In this document: in pieces, positions 12,956 through 23,600 of the stretch
Layout: each line of letters starts with the position of its first letter
Numbering within the stretch: position 1 is the first letter of the stretch
Source: Montifringilla adamsi
Taxonomy: Eukaryota; Chordata; Aves; Passeriformes; Passeridae
Assembly: GCA_017590115.1 (NCBI GenBank)
Contig: JAGGNK010006559.1
Coordinates: forward strand, 14,333,478-14,397,477
Reading direction: 5' to 3'
DNA length: 64,000 nt
Translations under genes and position numbers: made by a program
The notes under the pieces: generated by a model
Told to the model about the DNA's origin: nothing
What the model saw: the letters and a program-made list of their open reading frames with translations, nothing else
The model's database searches: none

Positions 12956-15900
12956 TTTCTCAGCACAGAAAAGCTGTTCCCTCTTGACTCTGCAATGACT
13001 TTCTGCTCCTTGGGGCAAAGGAAGTTACACTGAACAGTCACTGGCACAGCTCTGGTTTGGGCCAGATAGGGCTTTCTTAAACAACTGCTCTGCATATTTT
13101 GGGAAACACGGACCAAGCATCATTCCCAAAGCAGTCTAGATGTATTTTCCTCCTCTGAAAGGCAGGGGAGCTTAATGCCATAGATACAGGCTGGTCTGTG
13201 CCTGCTGCTGTTCCTGCCCAAAAACATTTGAAAATGCCTGTAGTTTACTGTCACAAAGCCAGTGCAAACTTGATGAAACCCTTAAATGTACATCACGTAG
13301 ATCTAGTCAGGGTTAATTGGTAAATTTAATATGTAGTGGACATTAAAAAAAGCCAAATCCTGAGTTTAAAATGCCATATGCTCCCACTATGCTATAGCAT
13401 TAGTTACCATTTGACTTTTCTAGACAGAGACATTACAGATAAACTGAGCATGAACTGAAAAGATCTGACAGTACTTTTTGTCACTGAACTACAAGGTAAT
13501 TATCTTCTGTAACTTTTCATGGCACAAATTAAGGCAGTGCATCTTGGCAGATCCCTGCTATTCCGCAGTATGCCATTAAAAAGAAAGACCTACTGGGTCC
13601 ATTGCAGGCTAATGACAAGCTTTTAGGAATGTCCCGTAGCTTGTCCTCTGCTGCCCTTCCTTTCTTCTTTCCTTCTCTGTTGATTTCTGCATTTTCCAAT
13701 TCATGTCATACTAACAGACCATCATTAAGGATATAGGAAAAGGAGTATATAATGGCTTTTCATGAGGATGGAAAATTATTTTGCCCCGTTGCCAATGGAG
13801 GCAATTGTCTTCCTCAGCTGGTGGCAGCGTGACATGCCCACAAGAAATACAGTGCCTGGAGGAACCCTACAGGGTTCAGTTTAAGATAGGAGCTGCTACA
13901 CTGGATCCACTGCTGCCACCTTTTCTACTAGGAAGGAAGATTATTTTCTTTTTAAGGGTAGAACAAGGAGAGAATGGGAAAAAAGCAACCTTTTGCTGGT
14001 TAACTGGATATGAAAAGCCATCTAACCTTTAGAAAAACTTGCCTGAAAACTTCTGTTTTCAGCATAGGGCATGGAAATCAAATGTATTGAAAGCACTTCC
14101 AGTCCAGCACCTGCATGACGGAACAAGGCTTTGCAGTCCAGCTGTCATCTGGGAGATGATGACAACATCTCCCTCTGATTTCAAAGAAAGCAGAATCCTA
14201 GTTTATGCAGGCAGAATTTTAAGCTGATTATTCTCTGGCCTCAGCTGAGTCTTAGCATTTTTAATATAGCTTTGGTTTGGTTTTGTGTAGCACAGATGAC
14301 TTACTGCAGTGAGCAACTCCAGCTCCTGGCTTTATTAATCTGAACATCAAATAAACTAAACATTCTTCTCTGTTTATTTTAGCAAACATCTCTTCTTATA
14401 CACAAGATTTTGTGTATATCCAAGTAGATGTGACCTGCAAGTGTAACACTGAATGCAAAGTCTTATGGATCTCAGAGCACCTCACAGCCAACTTTCCCAA
14501 TGCCACCAGCACCTCTTTGTGAAAACCCAAGTCCTTCTTTGAACTAACAGAACACTGTTTTGTGGATGTACTGAATGAGACAAGGAAAGGGCAGTCAGTC
14601 ATGCAGGGCAACACATTACACACTTAATTGAGCATTGGCAACAGCACTGTCACCCACTGACACGCCTCTGTGGCTGGGAAAGTGCACAGGTCGCTGCCAT
14701 GATTAAGTGATGCTTACAGGGGTGACCAGAGAAAGACCAGAAAACCATACCCAAGGAGACTCACTGGCCAAGACTACTTGCAGGGATATTACTGCACAAA
14801 GCTGTAACATACACCATTACTTCTGTACTACAGTTAAAAAGTTTTAAAACCAAGCATTTTAAAATTAAATACTAACAGAGGATGTTAAGCTGCTTAATTA
14901 TGGAAAATACATTTTCCTTCATGTTATACAACAAGAAAATGCCTATCAGACTTTGAATACAGAGCTACACTGTCTGCCCTACCTGCCTGCAGCAGTACCA
15001 CAGACCAGAGTCATCATCTCAACCTCAAGCACAAGCCTTGATCCTCAAGGCTTCTAAGGCATCCTCAAGCAGTGCATTCGCTACAAGCAAAAATGTTATT
15101 CCTCTGTTCAGATTGAGACTTCTAGCAGATGCAAGACAAATCTGACAATGAAGAAAGACACCTCATTGAGGCACAAATCAAGCAGTTTTGGCTGGTCAGA
15201 CAGCAAGATGTTGATTTGGGGAAAGAGAAGGGAAGCTCTGGTGTTCAACCTTGCACGGTCTGTTGAAATATGAACCTCCTGCCACTATTTACAGATGTTT
15301 ATTTGCCTGTCTCCTACAGATTTCACTGAAAAGCAGTTCCTTTTTTGGTCAGCTCAACTACAAATAGTAAAAGATAGGGCTAGTCTAGACTGGTGTTTTG
15401 TAGAGGCAAAAGCACAAGCTAAAACCAGAACCTTGAAGACCAGATAGATTTTCTCTGCTGCAACTACTTTTTGGAGTTAATGGATGACTAGAAGTTTTCC
15501 TGTTGATGAGGCTTTTCAGGACAAAACCATCTATGACAAATCTCTGGGCGTTGCAGCTAGATGAGGTTTTTTGATTTAAAAAAAAAAAAAAAAAAAAGGT
15601 TGATTACAGAAGGGATTATTTGAAACAGTTCTGGTGTTACTGAAGGGTTACCAGCAGGTTGCACAACCTGGAAAGCAATAGCTGCTGCTGCAGCTAATCA
15701 GGCTGTTTGAGGGCCAGGAGAGAGGGCAGGCTGTGAGCAGTGGGACAGCAGTAATGAGATGGTTGGCTCTGCCAGCCAAGGTCAGCTTACTGGAGGCATC
15801 AGAGACCAGAGAGCTTCTGATGCTCTGAAAAGGCTGGAAGATAAAATGTATTATTGTGACTACTTCATGTGTTGCACTGGTTCCAGGGAACTGTCAGCTT

Positions 15901-16415
15901 CAATTTGTTCCTCCCATTGAAAAGAAGAAAGATGCTCGCATACTTCTGTGCTAATCTGTCATTTCTTTTGTGCTGGTCGGGAAGTAAAAATTACAGGATA
16001 CCCTTGCAACATAAAAAGACAAAGAAAAAGATAACTTTAGGAAAAAAGGCCAGTTACATCTTGTGTCATGCTTAGAGGACTCACTTCTTGAGTCCACTGC
16101 GTGCAAAGGCTGTATGCAAAGAATAAGGCAAGGTCTGTACTTGTGGCTACCAAAAAGCAATTCAAGAATACCACAAACCTGTCCTGCTCCACACCTCCCA
16201 AATCCCACGGGGCAGCATGTACTGGGATTGTTGTTTGTGATCATGGCTTGGCTCCTGGAGCCTTGCTGCAGCTCCCTAATTAACCTGGATGGAACTGGGG
16301 AGGTGGAATCTTCTTTATTCCAAACAGCACCAGACCCAGCAGCAAAAATACTTCAAAGCTAGAGCTGAAGAGCAAAAATTCAAGGGATTTAACCCAAATC
16401 CCCTGGATGCAGACT
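12956..16415 (-). other. RIPOR2 5' intron, part 2
   Basis: This non-coding stretch lies between two CR1 fragments. It holds an A20 tract at 15578-15597. I recognise no gene, RNA gene or further transposon here. Confidence 0.65.
15578..15597 (+). repeat. Poly-A tract (20)
   Basis: An uninterrupted run of 20 A follows GATTT. No gene-like or retrocopy-like sequence precedes it that I can recognise, so I call it a simple repeat. Confidence 0.9.
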
Positions 16416-16692
16416 TGTAGTGACAGGAGAAGGAGTAATGGTTTTAAACTATAAGAGGACAGATTTAAGCTGGACATCAGAAATTTTTTTTACAATTAAG
16501 GTGGCAAAACACTGGCACAGATTGCCCACAGGGGTGGTAGATGTGCCATTTCTGGAAACATTTAAGGTCAGGTTGGACAGGTCTCTGAGGAACCTGATCT
16601 AGTTGAAGATGTCCCTGCTCAGTGCAGGGGGCTTGGACTAGATGGCCTTTAAAGGTCCCTTCCAACCTAAGCCATTCTACAATTCTGTGAAG
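16416..16692 (+). mobile_element. CR1 LINE 3' fragment
   Basis: This short 3' CR1 piece is in plus orientation. It starts near TAGTGACAGGAGAAGGAGTA, runs through the GGACAGATTTAAGCTGGA segment and GCAAAACACTGGCACAG, and ends in the family's 3' signature GGACTAGATGGCC, CCTTCCAACC and ATTCTACAATTCTGTGA. It is severely 5'-truncated with no coding capacity. It shows somewhat better agreement with the CR1 consensus at the 3' end than the copy at 12.3 kb. Confidence 0.94.
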
Positions 16693-19600
16693 GTTGAGAT
16701 AAAACTGGTGCCCAATTGCCATAAAACAAGAGCTGAAGGTTGTCTGTCCCTAGGCTGCCAAATGGGGATAATGACAATTCCCAGAGAAGATTACCTGGTA
16801 CCCACTGCTTCCTTTCTCCTTGAAATACTCACCTGGAGGTTTTTCAGGTGCCAAAGCACCAGCTTTATGGAAGGACAGGACAGGATTAAAGCAGCCCCAG
16901 GCCAGCCACACAGCCTATATGGGTGTAGATCAGTAAGGGCATGAGCAGTGTTTGCACTGAGGAGCAGAAATAAAGCTGCAGAAGAGCTGTGGACAAGAAA
17001 ATGCAGTTTCTGCTTTGATTTGGGGCATGTAGAGAAGCACAGTCATGGAGCTCAAACTGAGCTGACTGCCCAGCCTTAGCTAAGCCACTCCTGACATTAG
17101 GCAGAGAGATATAATATGATCCAGTTTATTACATCCAGGGTTGGCTTCCACTGCTGATCTCCCTCCAGCTCTCTCATGGGGAGCTGGCAAAGCCCATCCT
17201 GCCATTCCTCCTCCAGCTGCCTGGCTCCTCTGCCCACAGACTGCCCTTCTGCCTTTGCCCTGGTGTAACTGAACTGAAGAAGAGCATGGGAAACAGAGAT
17301 GTTGGCAGCTTAAATTCTCATTGACTCTGTGATATGTTTAATGTGCAGCCACCATGGTTTGTAAAGTCTCCCAGGGCAAAATTGCTTCTGCTCTCAAAAG
17401 ACTTCACATTTGACTTTAAATTCCAAGTGTGCCCAGCTCTTTCTCTCTGCCTCCTGAAAGGGCAAGCACATATCAGAGTCAATGTAACAATCAGTACAAA
17501 ACTAGTGGACGGAAAAAACATTCAGTGTGTGTTCTTCCTGATTAATTTTGAAAATCTCTTACTTAAAACTTCTTTAGCAACCTCCCTTTCAGAAAATCAG
17601 CAGGCACTGTAAGCTGAGTGAACAAAACAATGACCTCCAAGCTCCTGCTAAGTGAGAAAATAACCATTTTTCCCCCCTCCCATTTTGTTAATGGAGTCAT
17701 CCAGGAACCACACAGCTTCAAAGTGATGTGACAGGCTTCTATCTGATACTAATACACATCCCAGCCCTCTCTAACAAGCCCGCGCCAGGAGCGTGTGTTC
17801 AGGCATTGCTGTCCTCACTTCCTTCCCAGTCTGCCTTCAGCTGGTGCTCTATGCAGGCTGAATGGCCACAGACACAAGCTGTCTATCTCCCAGCTGCTTG
17901 CAGCCTAGCTTGCCTGATGAAAACTACCCCAGTTAAGTGGGTTGCCTGGGAGCAGCTTGTCACTGCCACATGTATAGCATCAGGGAAAAAAAAGTGTCAA
18001 ACCAGCCATCCCTTTTTTGGAAAAAGCCAATGCTGCTTATAGCTCTCACTCCCACTTCTCCCAGCAGGAAAGCAAGGCGGCTTCCCCAGACCTTTTCCAG
18101 CAGTGCAGTTTGTGTGGAAGTTACCTTTTTACCTGTTGAGGTTTAAAAATATCAAAGAGAAAAAGGTAACCCTGCATGGCACGTAAGCATGCCACTGTGA
18201 GCTTTGAGGCCATGCTTGGTACCACTCTTAGCCCAAGTGTTTGTTCTGTGATATAAGTGAATAAAATGGTCATGTGCCTTGAGAGCACAAGGGAAGAAAA
18301 GCCCCTTTTTCTCTTACAGACGCTCCTTCAAAAACCACACACTTTCCACTTACACGTTCCCAAGCATTTAAGAAATATTAATTCTGCAGCAGAAAAACCT
18401 CTAAGGTATAACTGTACTGTCATTCTAGAGAGGAGTAGCAACATGCCAATTCTAAATGCTTTGTTTCTTATGCAGGATCCTGGAAAGAAATTCAACATGT
18501 TGGTTTTTAAAAACAAAACAAAACAAAGAAAATCCCCAAAGCCCATGCTTTGTCAAGGAAATGCAGCTTGGATGCCAAAAGTCAAACCAGCATCAGGTTA
18601 TGGATGCTGGGATTGTCAAAGTTCACTTTGCACAAGTGCTTATCTGCACTTGCAAGCAGCACAGACACCATCTTAAGTGACTGTCCTAATCTTCAGTTAC
18701 TAGCTTAGAAAACGCTGGATTTATGGGAAAAAAAGTTAAACTTCGCTTCCTTTAGACTCCCACTGCACAACATATATACCCACCCACACTCATTTAAACG
18801 TGGAACAATCTGCCACATTTGCCCATTATGGCTACAAAGCAGGGCTCTAAACCCATCCCAGTGGATACCTTTCTGAGTCTGGCCACACAAACCACATCAC
18901 GTTGTGTCTCTTCCCACTGTGTGGAGATCTCCAAGACAGCTGGGCAACCAGCAGAGGAATTTTTCAGGAAATACACCTTCCTCCTGTCTCCTTCCTTAAG
19001 CTCTCTGTTTGGGTATGCTCCTGCTTTTGTTTATGCAGGAGGGGGATACTTGTGAAACCTAATTAACCACCGGAGAAGATGATGTTTCTGTTTAGGAGCA
19101 TGTTCTCTGCCCCGGGCTCCAGATGCGTGACAGCAGCTCAAACACGGTAATTAAAATGAGCGTGGCTGAATGCATGGCCAGATTAATGAACGCTGAAATT
19201 ACACTGGGAATACACTCAGCTCTTCCCAGAGAGACGAATGAAAGGGTGCAAAAGCAGCATGGCCACAAGCACACAGTTTCCAGAAAGCGTTTTGAAACTT
19301 TAAATGAGAGACAGCAAAATGCTCGGCTAACACAGCAATAGAAAGACCAGTCACAGGATTAGGGTGACCTTTTGTAACCAGGGCATTCAAAGGTAAACTG
19401 AAGAGCAATGCCAGTATGTAATGGGTTTGCATCAGTCCTTGGGAACGAGCCAGAGGACTGTAAAGGGAACTTAAGAGGATCTAAGCTCTCCTCTAACCAG
19501 TAATACCATAAAAGCCCACTGGAAATAGAAAGACAAGAAAGACAAGACCTAAGGAAACGCCGAGACTTTTTTATGGAAACAGGCTAAGCACTTCCACGCT
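16693..19600 (-). other. RIPOR2 5' intron, part 3, downstream flank of the CpG island
   Basis: No coding exon is recognised. The last part, about 19110-19340, keeps more CpG than the surrounding intron and contains several TAAT-type homeodomain core motifs. It is discussed as a candidate regulatory element. Confidence 0.6.
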
Positions 19601-19625
19601 CCGTGAGAAAATATTAAGCCAGTTT

Positions 19626-19650
19626 CGTGGGTGTTTCACGAACACCCACG
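19626..19650. repeat. Perfect 10-base inverted repeat (hairpin)
   Basis: CGTGGGTGTT at 19626-19635 and AACACCCACG at 19641-19650 are exact reverse complements around a 5-base loop (TCACG). It sits at the edge of the CpG island, on the downstream side for RIPOR2. It has no T-run after it and is not a known RNA family that I recognise. Confidence 0.9.
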
Positions 19651-19837
19651 TTCAAGATTTTCTTCACAATCACAGCCTAAAACCATGCCCGGGACGCCAC
19701 AAAAGAGCACCTCTGCCCTTCTCAAAACCTTGCTGCCGCCGGCAGATGAGCGGGGTCAGGACCCGCTCCTGTGAGCGCGGCTCTTCAGCCCCGCAGCCCT
19801 GGAGCTGCGCTCGGCCACGTCCCCGCTCGGCAGCGCC

Positions 19838-19864
19838 CCTTTCCTTCCTTCCTTCCTTCCTTCC
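19838..19864 (+). repeat. (TTCC)n microsatellite
   Basis: About five tandem TTCC units lie inside the first half of the CpG island. On the minus strand this is a GGAA repeat, which resembles clustered ETS-factor core sites. Confidence 0.85.
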
Positions 19865-20035
19865 CCCGCGGGCTCGGGCCCCGCACCCCTCCGGGAGCCC
19901 GGCCGGGTACCTGTTGCTGCCGGCGGTGCTGCCGCAGCTCACAGCCCGCTCCGGGACGCCGCTCGCCCGCCGCCACCCAGCACTGCTCGGGCACCGCGGT
20001 GCCCCATGCCGGGCGGCAGCGCCCGCAGCTGGAAA

Positions 20036-20121
20036 ACTAATAAACAGCGAGTAATAATAATAATTTTAAAAAGAGGATAAAATTAAAGTTCTAAAATTAA
20101 ATTTAAAAATTAAAAATCAAG
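20036..20121. other. AT-rich block inside the CpG island
   Basis: About 85 bases are almost entirely A and T (TAATAATAATAATTTT, then repeated AAATTAAA-type words), set between two strongly G+C-rich halves of the island. The base composition switches abruptly at both edges. It may be a nucleosome-excluding linker or an inserted A-rich sequence. No gene or repeat family is recognised. Confidence 0.85.
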
Positions 20122-20350
20122 AGAAGCGAGGACAGCTCTCCTCCGGTCGCCGCGCACCGCCGCTCTGGCAGCGAGCGAAGCCGCTGCCGGCTTTTCCTTG
20201 CGGAGCTGCGGGAGGGAGGCGGGGGAGGAGGAGGGGGCGGAGGCGGTGCTGCTGCGGCCGCCGTCCGCCCCCGCCCCGCGGGCAGTGCGGAGCCCCCCGG
20301 GCTCGGCCCCGCGGGACGCGGCGGAGCCAGCGCTGCCGGTACCCCCGTAC

Positions 20351-20510
20351 CTTTTTGGGAGAGGTGGTGGTGCGGCTCTTCCGTTTTTTCATTCGATGCG
20401 TCTGCCCCCCCAGGCCGTCTGTCCCAAAGGCGGAACATCTGCAAAACCCCTCTGACCCTTCCCGCCTGGAATGGGGCAGGGAACGGGCTGCCGCCGCCTG
20501 CCTTCCCCGC
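20351..20510 (-). other. RIPOR2: Putative RIPOR2 5'-UTR first exon (CpG-island transcript)
   Basis: A plausible splice donor, AAAAAG|GTACGG, ends an exon at base 20351 on the minus strand. The upstream boundary is only estimated from the CCAAT and GC boxes. If spliced to the acceptor at 2378, the exon is 5' UTR: an ATG at 20392-20390 opens 14 codons (MKKRKSRTTTSPKK) that continue into the next exon in a different frame from the RIPOR2 start and terminate just past it. A second, weaker donor (CAACAG|GTACCC, exon end 19911) is an alternative. No transcript evidence is available here. Confidence 0.45.
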
Positions 20511-20600
20511 GGCCGGCGGACCACTCGCTGCAGCCTCCGTTGCCTTCGGGAGTGTGTATGAAAGCTCTAAATTTGGATATTGGGCGGGCTGAAGACAACA

Positions 20601-23600
20601 GTTAAAGGCGAATATAAATGAAAGAACATTGCAATGAATGGACCTTGAGTTTCTTCCTTTAAGCATCTTTTCTGTTACCCCAAGAAAAAAAGGCTGTATT
20701 TTCCCAGAGACTGTCAGGTATTTTCTTCAAATTTAGTGTTCCTCCTAAAACCTATTTACTATCAATATATCTCTTTAGAGAGATATGGATTTTGCATATA
20801 TTTGTTGCTACCCTTAGGACTGCTTCATTTCTCTTTTGTGACTTTTTTTTAATACTGGACTTTACATCAGCCAACAGAAGTACCAAACACACGTTGTATT
20901 TTCTATATGATTTGCTGTTCCTCTGCCAGCATTTAAAGCTGTTGTAGGGTCCTTCAAACAAGCTCTCCCTTGTGCCTCTTAAACAGCTGCAAGTGGTTCT
21001 TTTTTGGGGGAGGGGGGAGAGGGAGTGAGGGGCAGAGGGAATCTCTGGCAAATCTATGGGGTTGGTAAATAGACAAAATTTGGAAGGATGCTTGAGAAGT
21101 CAATGCTGATACCCTCCCCATATCCCTCTATCTTTCCCTGTTTGGGTCAGGATAGGTAGACTCACCACTTTGAATGCAAATGTTTTCATTGAGTACACTG
21201 ACCTGTCACATAGAGGGTGATATTGTATGAAGAAGTTAAGCAAATGACAAAGAAGACAGAGCTAGGTTTTGTGGAGCATTGTGCATGTAAAACAATCCCC
21301 AAAACTGTCCCTGAATAAAAAATCCAAGCTGCCAATTCCAGATGACCTATCATCCTAAGTAATTTTCAGCAGGAATAATGAAATGAGTTATTTCTATTGT
21401 ATGCTGAAAATAAACCCTGTAGCCTTAGAAAGTAGAAATGAGACAAAATTATTCCAGATTCAGTAAAAGCAGAGAAGCATGCTCTTCACACTGGTGTGTG
21501 GACCTCTGGGGCCTAGAGGCTGTTTCCAAGGTTTCTGCGTTCAGATGAGCTCTACAGCAATCAACGGCTGTGCTATTTCCAGAGGCACCCATTTCTCCAC
21601 TAGAAAAAGTGTAGGGGCTGTTGCCAACACAGTGTCACTGCCGTAGCTCCAAGGCAAAATTTTAAGGGTGACCTTTCTACATCTCTGACTGAATCAACTA
21701 TTCCCCTATTTCATGTGTGTCACAGAGGATGTGAACTCTGAGGCAAAGGCGGAGGAATCGCTTTCTGGAAAAAGCAGCTGTGCACTTTGGGCTATGGAAT
21801 GCCAGGGAAAGAGGAGAGGAAATATTTGTGGTAATGCTGAAAGCTATAAATGTCCCATCATGCACACTTAATATGTGTTTGAGTCCATTTCAGCCTTTTA
21901 GAGGGTGGCAGCTCTCACTGTGGAAGCCTGGTTATCTGTTAAAGGTTTTCAGTGCCCTAGACTAATTGCAACATCTTACTTCAACCTGGAGCCTCCTACA
22001 GTTCTGGTCAATTGTTACCAATTCCCTCTGGCCTTTGTGATCTTATCTTGCAGAAGATTTTTTGAACTTAAGGTTGCAGATGCAAATTACCTCATTCATA
22101 TTGCAGCCTCCTCTTTCAAGGAAATATCCTCTATCCTATGCAAATATATGTGATAGGGATGTATGAGCTGTTTCTCTTGGTTTCTCAATATAGTTTAGCA
22201 TAGCAAATGCAGAAGGCTACTCTCCTCCTCCGCATCACACCAAGCCCTACACACGCTCCCACTTCTCTGCCCCCAGTGCTCGTTGAAAACAGCTGGCAGA
22301 CTGAGTAGGTTTATGGATGCTCTAGATAAAATCTTTGCCCCACTTAGTCCTTCTGGACATGTATTCATCCTGACACACATGCTTTTGAAAGGCTGGGACA
22401 GTCATTCCACGTGTGTCTTGTTTTGCTAATTCAGTGGAAATTGCCAGAGAGCTCTGTCTCCCTCCATCATCAGGCAGGAATTGAAGCTGCCATTGTATTG
22501 TGGCTGTGATCATGCTACTATGCCTATAAATTATTCACGGTATTGCAGCGTAATCTTCTGTTATGTTAAAAATAGGTCACCATGAGTGTCCCCAGTGAAA
22601 TTCTAAGTGACAACAACTGATTTTACTTTGTCTTCAGAAAACAGTGACCTTTTCAAAGCAGTAATTGACAATTATGGTCTACTTCTGTCTCTGAGACAGC
22701 TCCAGTGCACCTTCACAAACATTAATTCTCAGCACTGGTAACCCCACATTATACTTGAGACAACTAAACCAGAGCTACTGAATTACCTGCTGAGCTTTGC
22801 TGAAGCACTTTGCTTTCTATTAGCCTTTGCTTCCAGGCCAAAGAGTAAATCAGGATTATCAAAGGAGATTATAGTCTGAGAATACCTAAATGCTCTGCTC
22901 CTCCCAAGCACTTGGAAAGCTTCTTGAAAGGGCTGAGCAGGATTTTCTGGCTGATATGCATCACTTACACATCCCTCTGGGGGGTGTATATATTGAGAGG
23001 TACTTCACTTTTTCTATTGCCATACAGACTCCAGCCCACTGAATCCCCTGAACCAAAAGAACAGGAGGCTTTCAGGTCCATTGAAGACTAGACAAACCTG
23101 GAAAGGGGGAGCATGACCCAGTAGTCTGGACAGAGGTCCAGGGGAAACTCTCTTTTCTGCATAAGATACTGTGCGGGAGGGCTCTGTGTGGACCCCCCCA
23201 AAAAAAGTGGGATATGGTTGAAATTTCCCTGCTTGTTGTGGGGATGTTTGTCTGTTATGCAGATACAAAGACTTAGGCCTGGGTGACTTCATTCACCTGA
23301 AAGCAAGGACTGGTGGTGGGTGGCAATGCTCAGCAGGCCATGCAGACAGCAATTTGCATGGAGGTCTCTTGTTAGCATGTTCAGAGCAGCAAGAGGCCAA
23401 AGGATGTGGAGGGATGGATGGGCAAACCACAGCTTTGAGCTCTGGATGTCTGAGGTAGATCGGGCCTGCCCTAGCCTTTAAGGAAGACAATTTACACCTG
23501 TTTATCCTGATGTAACTTGTCTTTGCTGTTTTTCTGTGTAACTCCCATGCTCAGAAGGGATGCACAAGGCATCTTCATATTGCTGATGGACATCCCACAG

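Larger units (their letters stand above)
19680..20600 (-). promoter_or_regulatory. RIPOR2: CpG-island promoter of RIPOR2
   Basis: This is the only dense CpG and G+C-rich block in the window, in two halves (about 19730-20035 and 20125-20560). It lies upstream of the RIPOR2 coding exons, as expected for a housekeeping-style promoter. At the far end, reading on the minus strand, a GC box (CCCGCCC) overlaps a CCAAT box (20579-20588). This fits a minus-strand start site about 60-100 bases further on, near 20490-20520. More GC boxes lie around 20225-20275. No strong TATA box is seen. Bidirectional activity cannot be excluded. The position of the start site is inferred, not shown. Confidence 0.8.

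Noticed and set aside
20103..20666. 187-codon minus-strand open frame across the CpG island
   Set aside because: Its length comes from G+C-rich sequence lacking stops. It is rich in Pro, Ala and Arg, includes a CCG-type proline run, and reads into the AT block. It is not a convincing protein.
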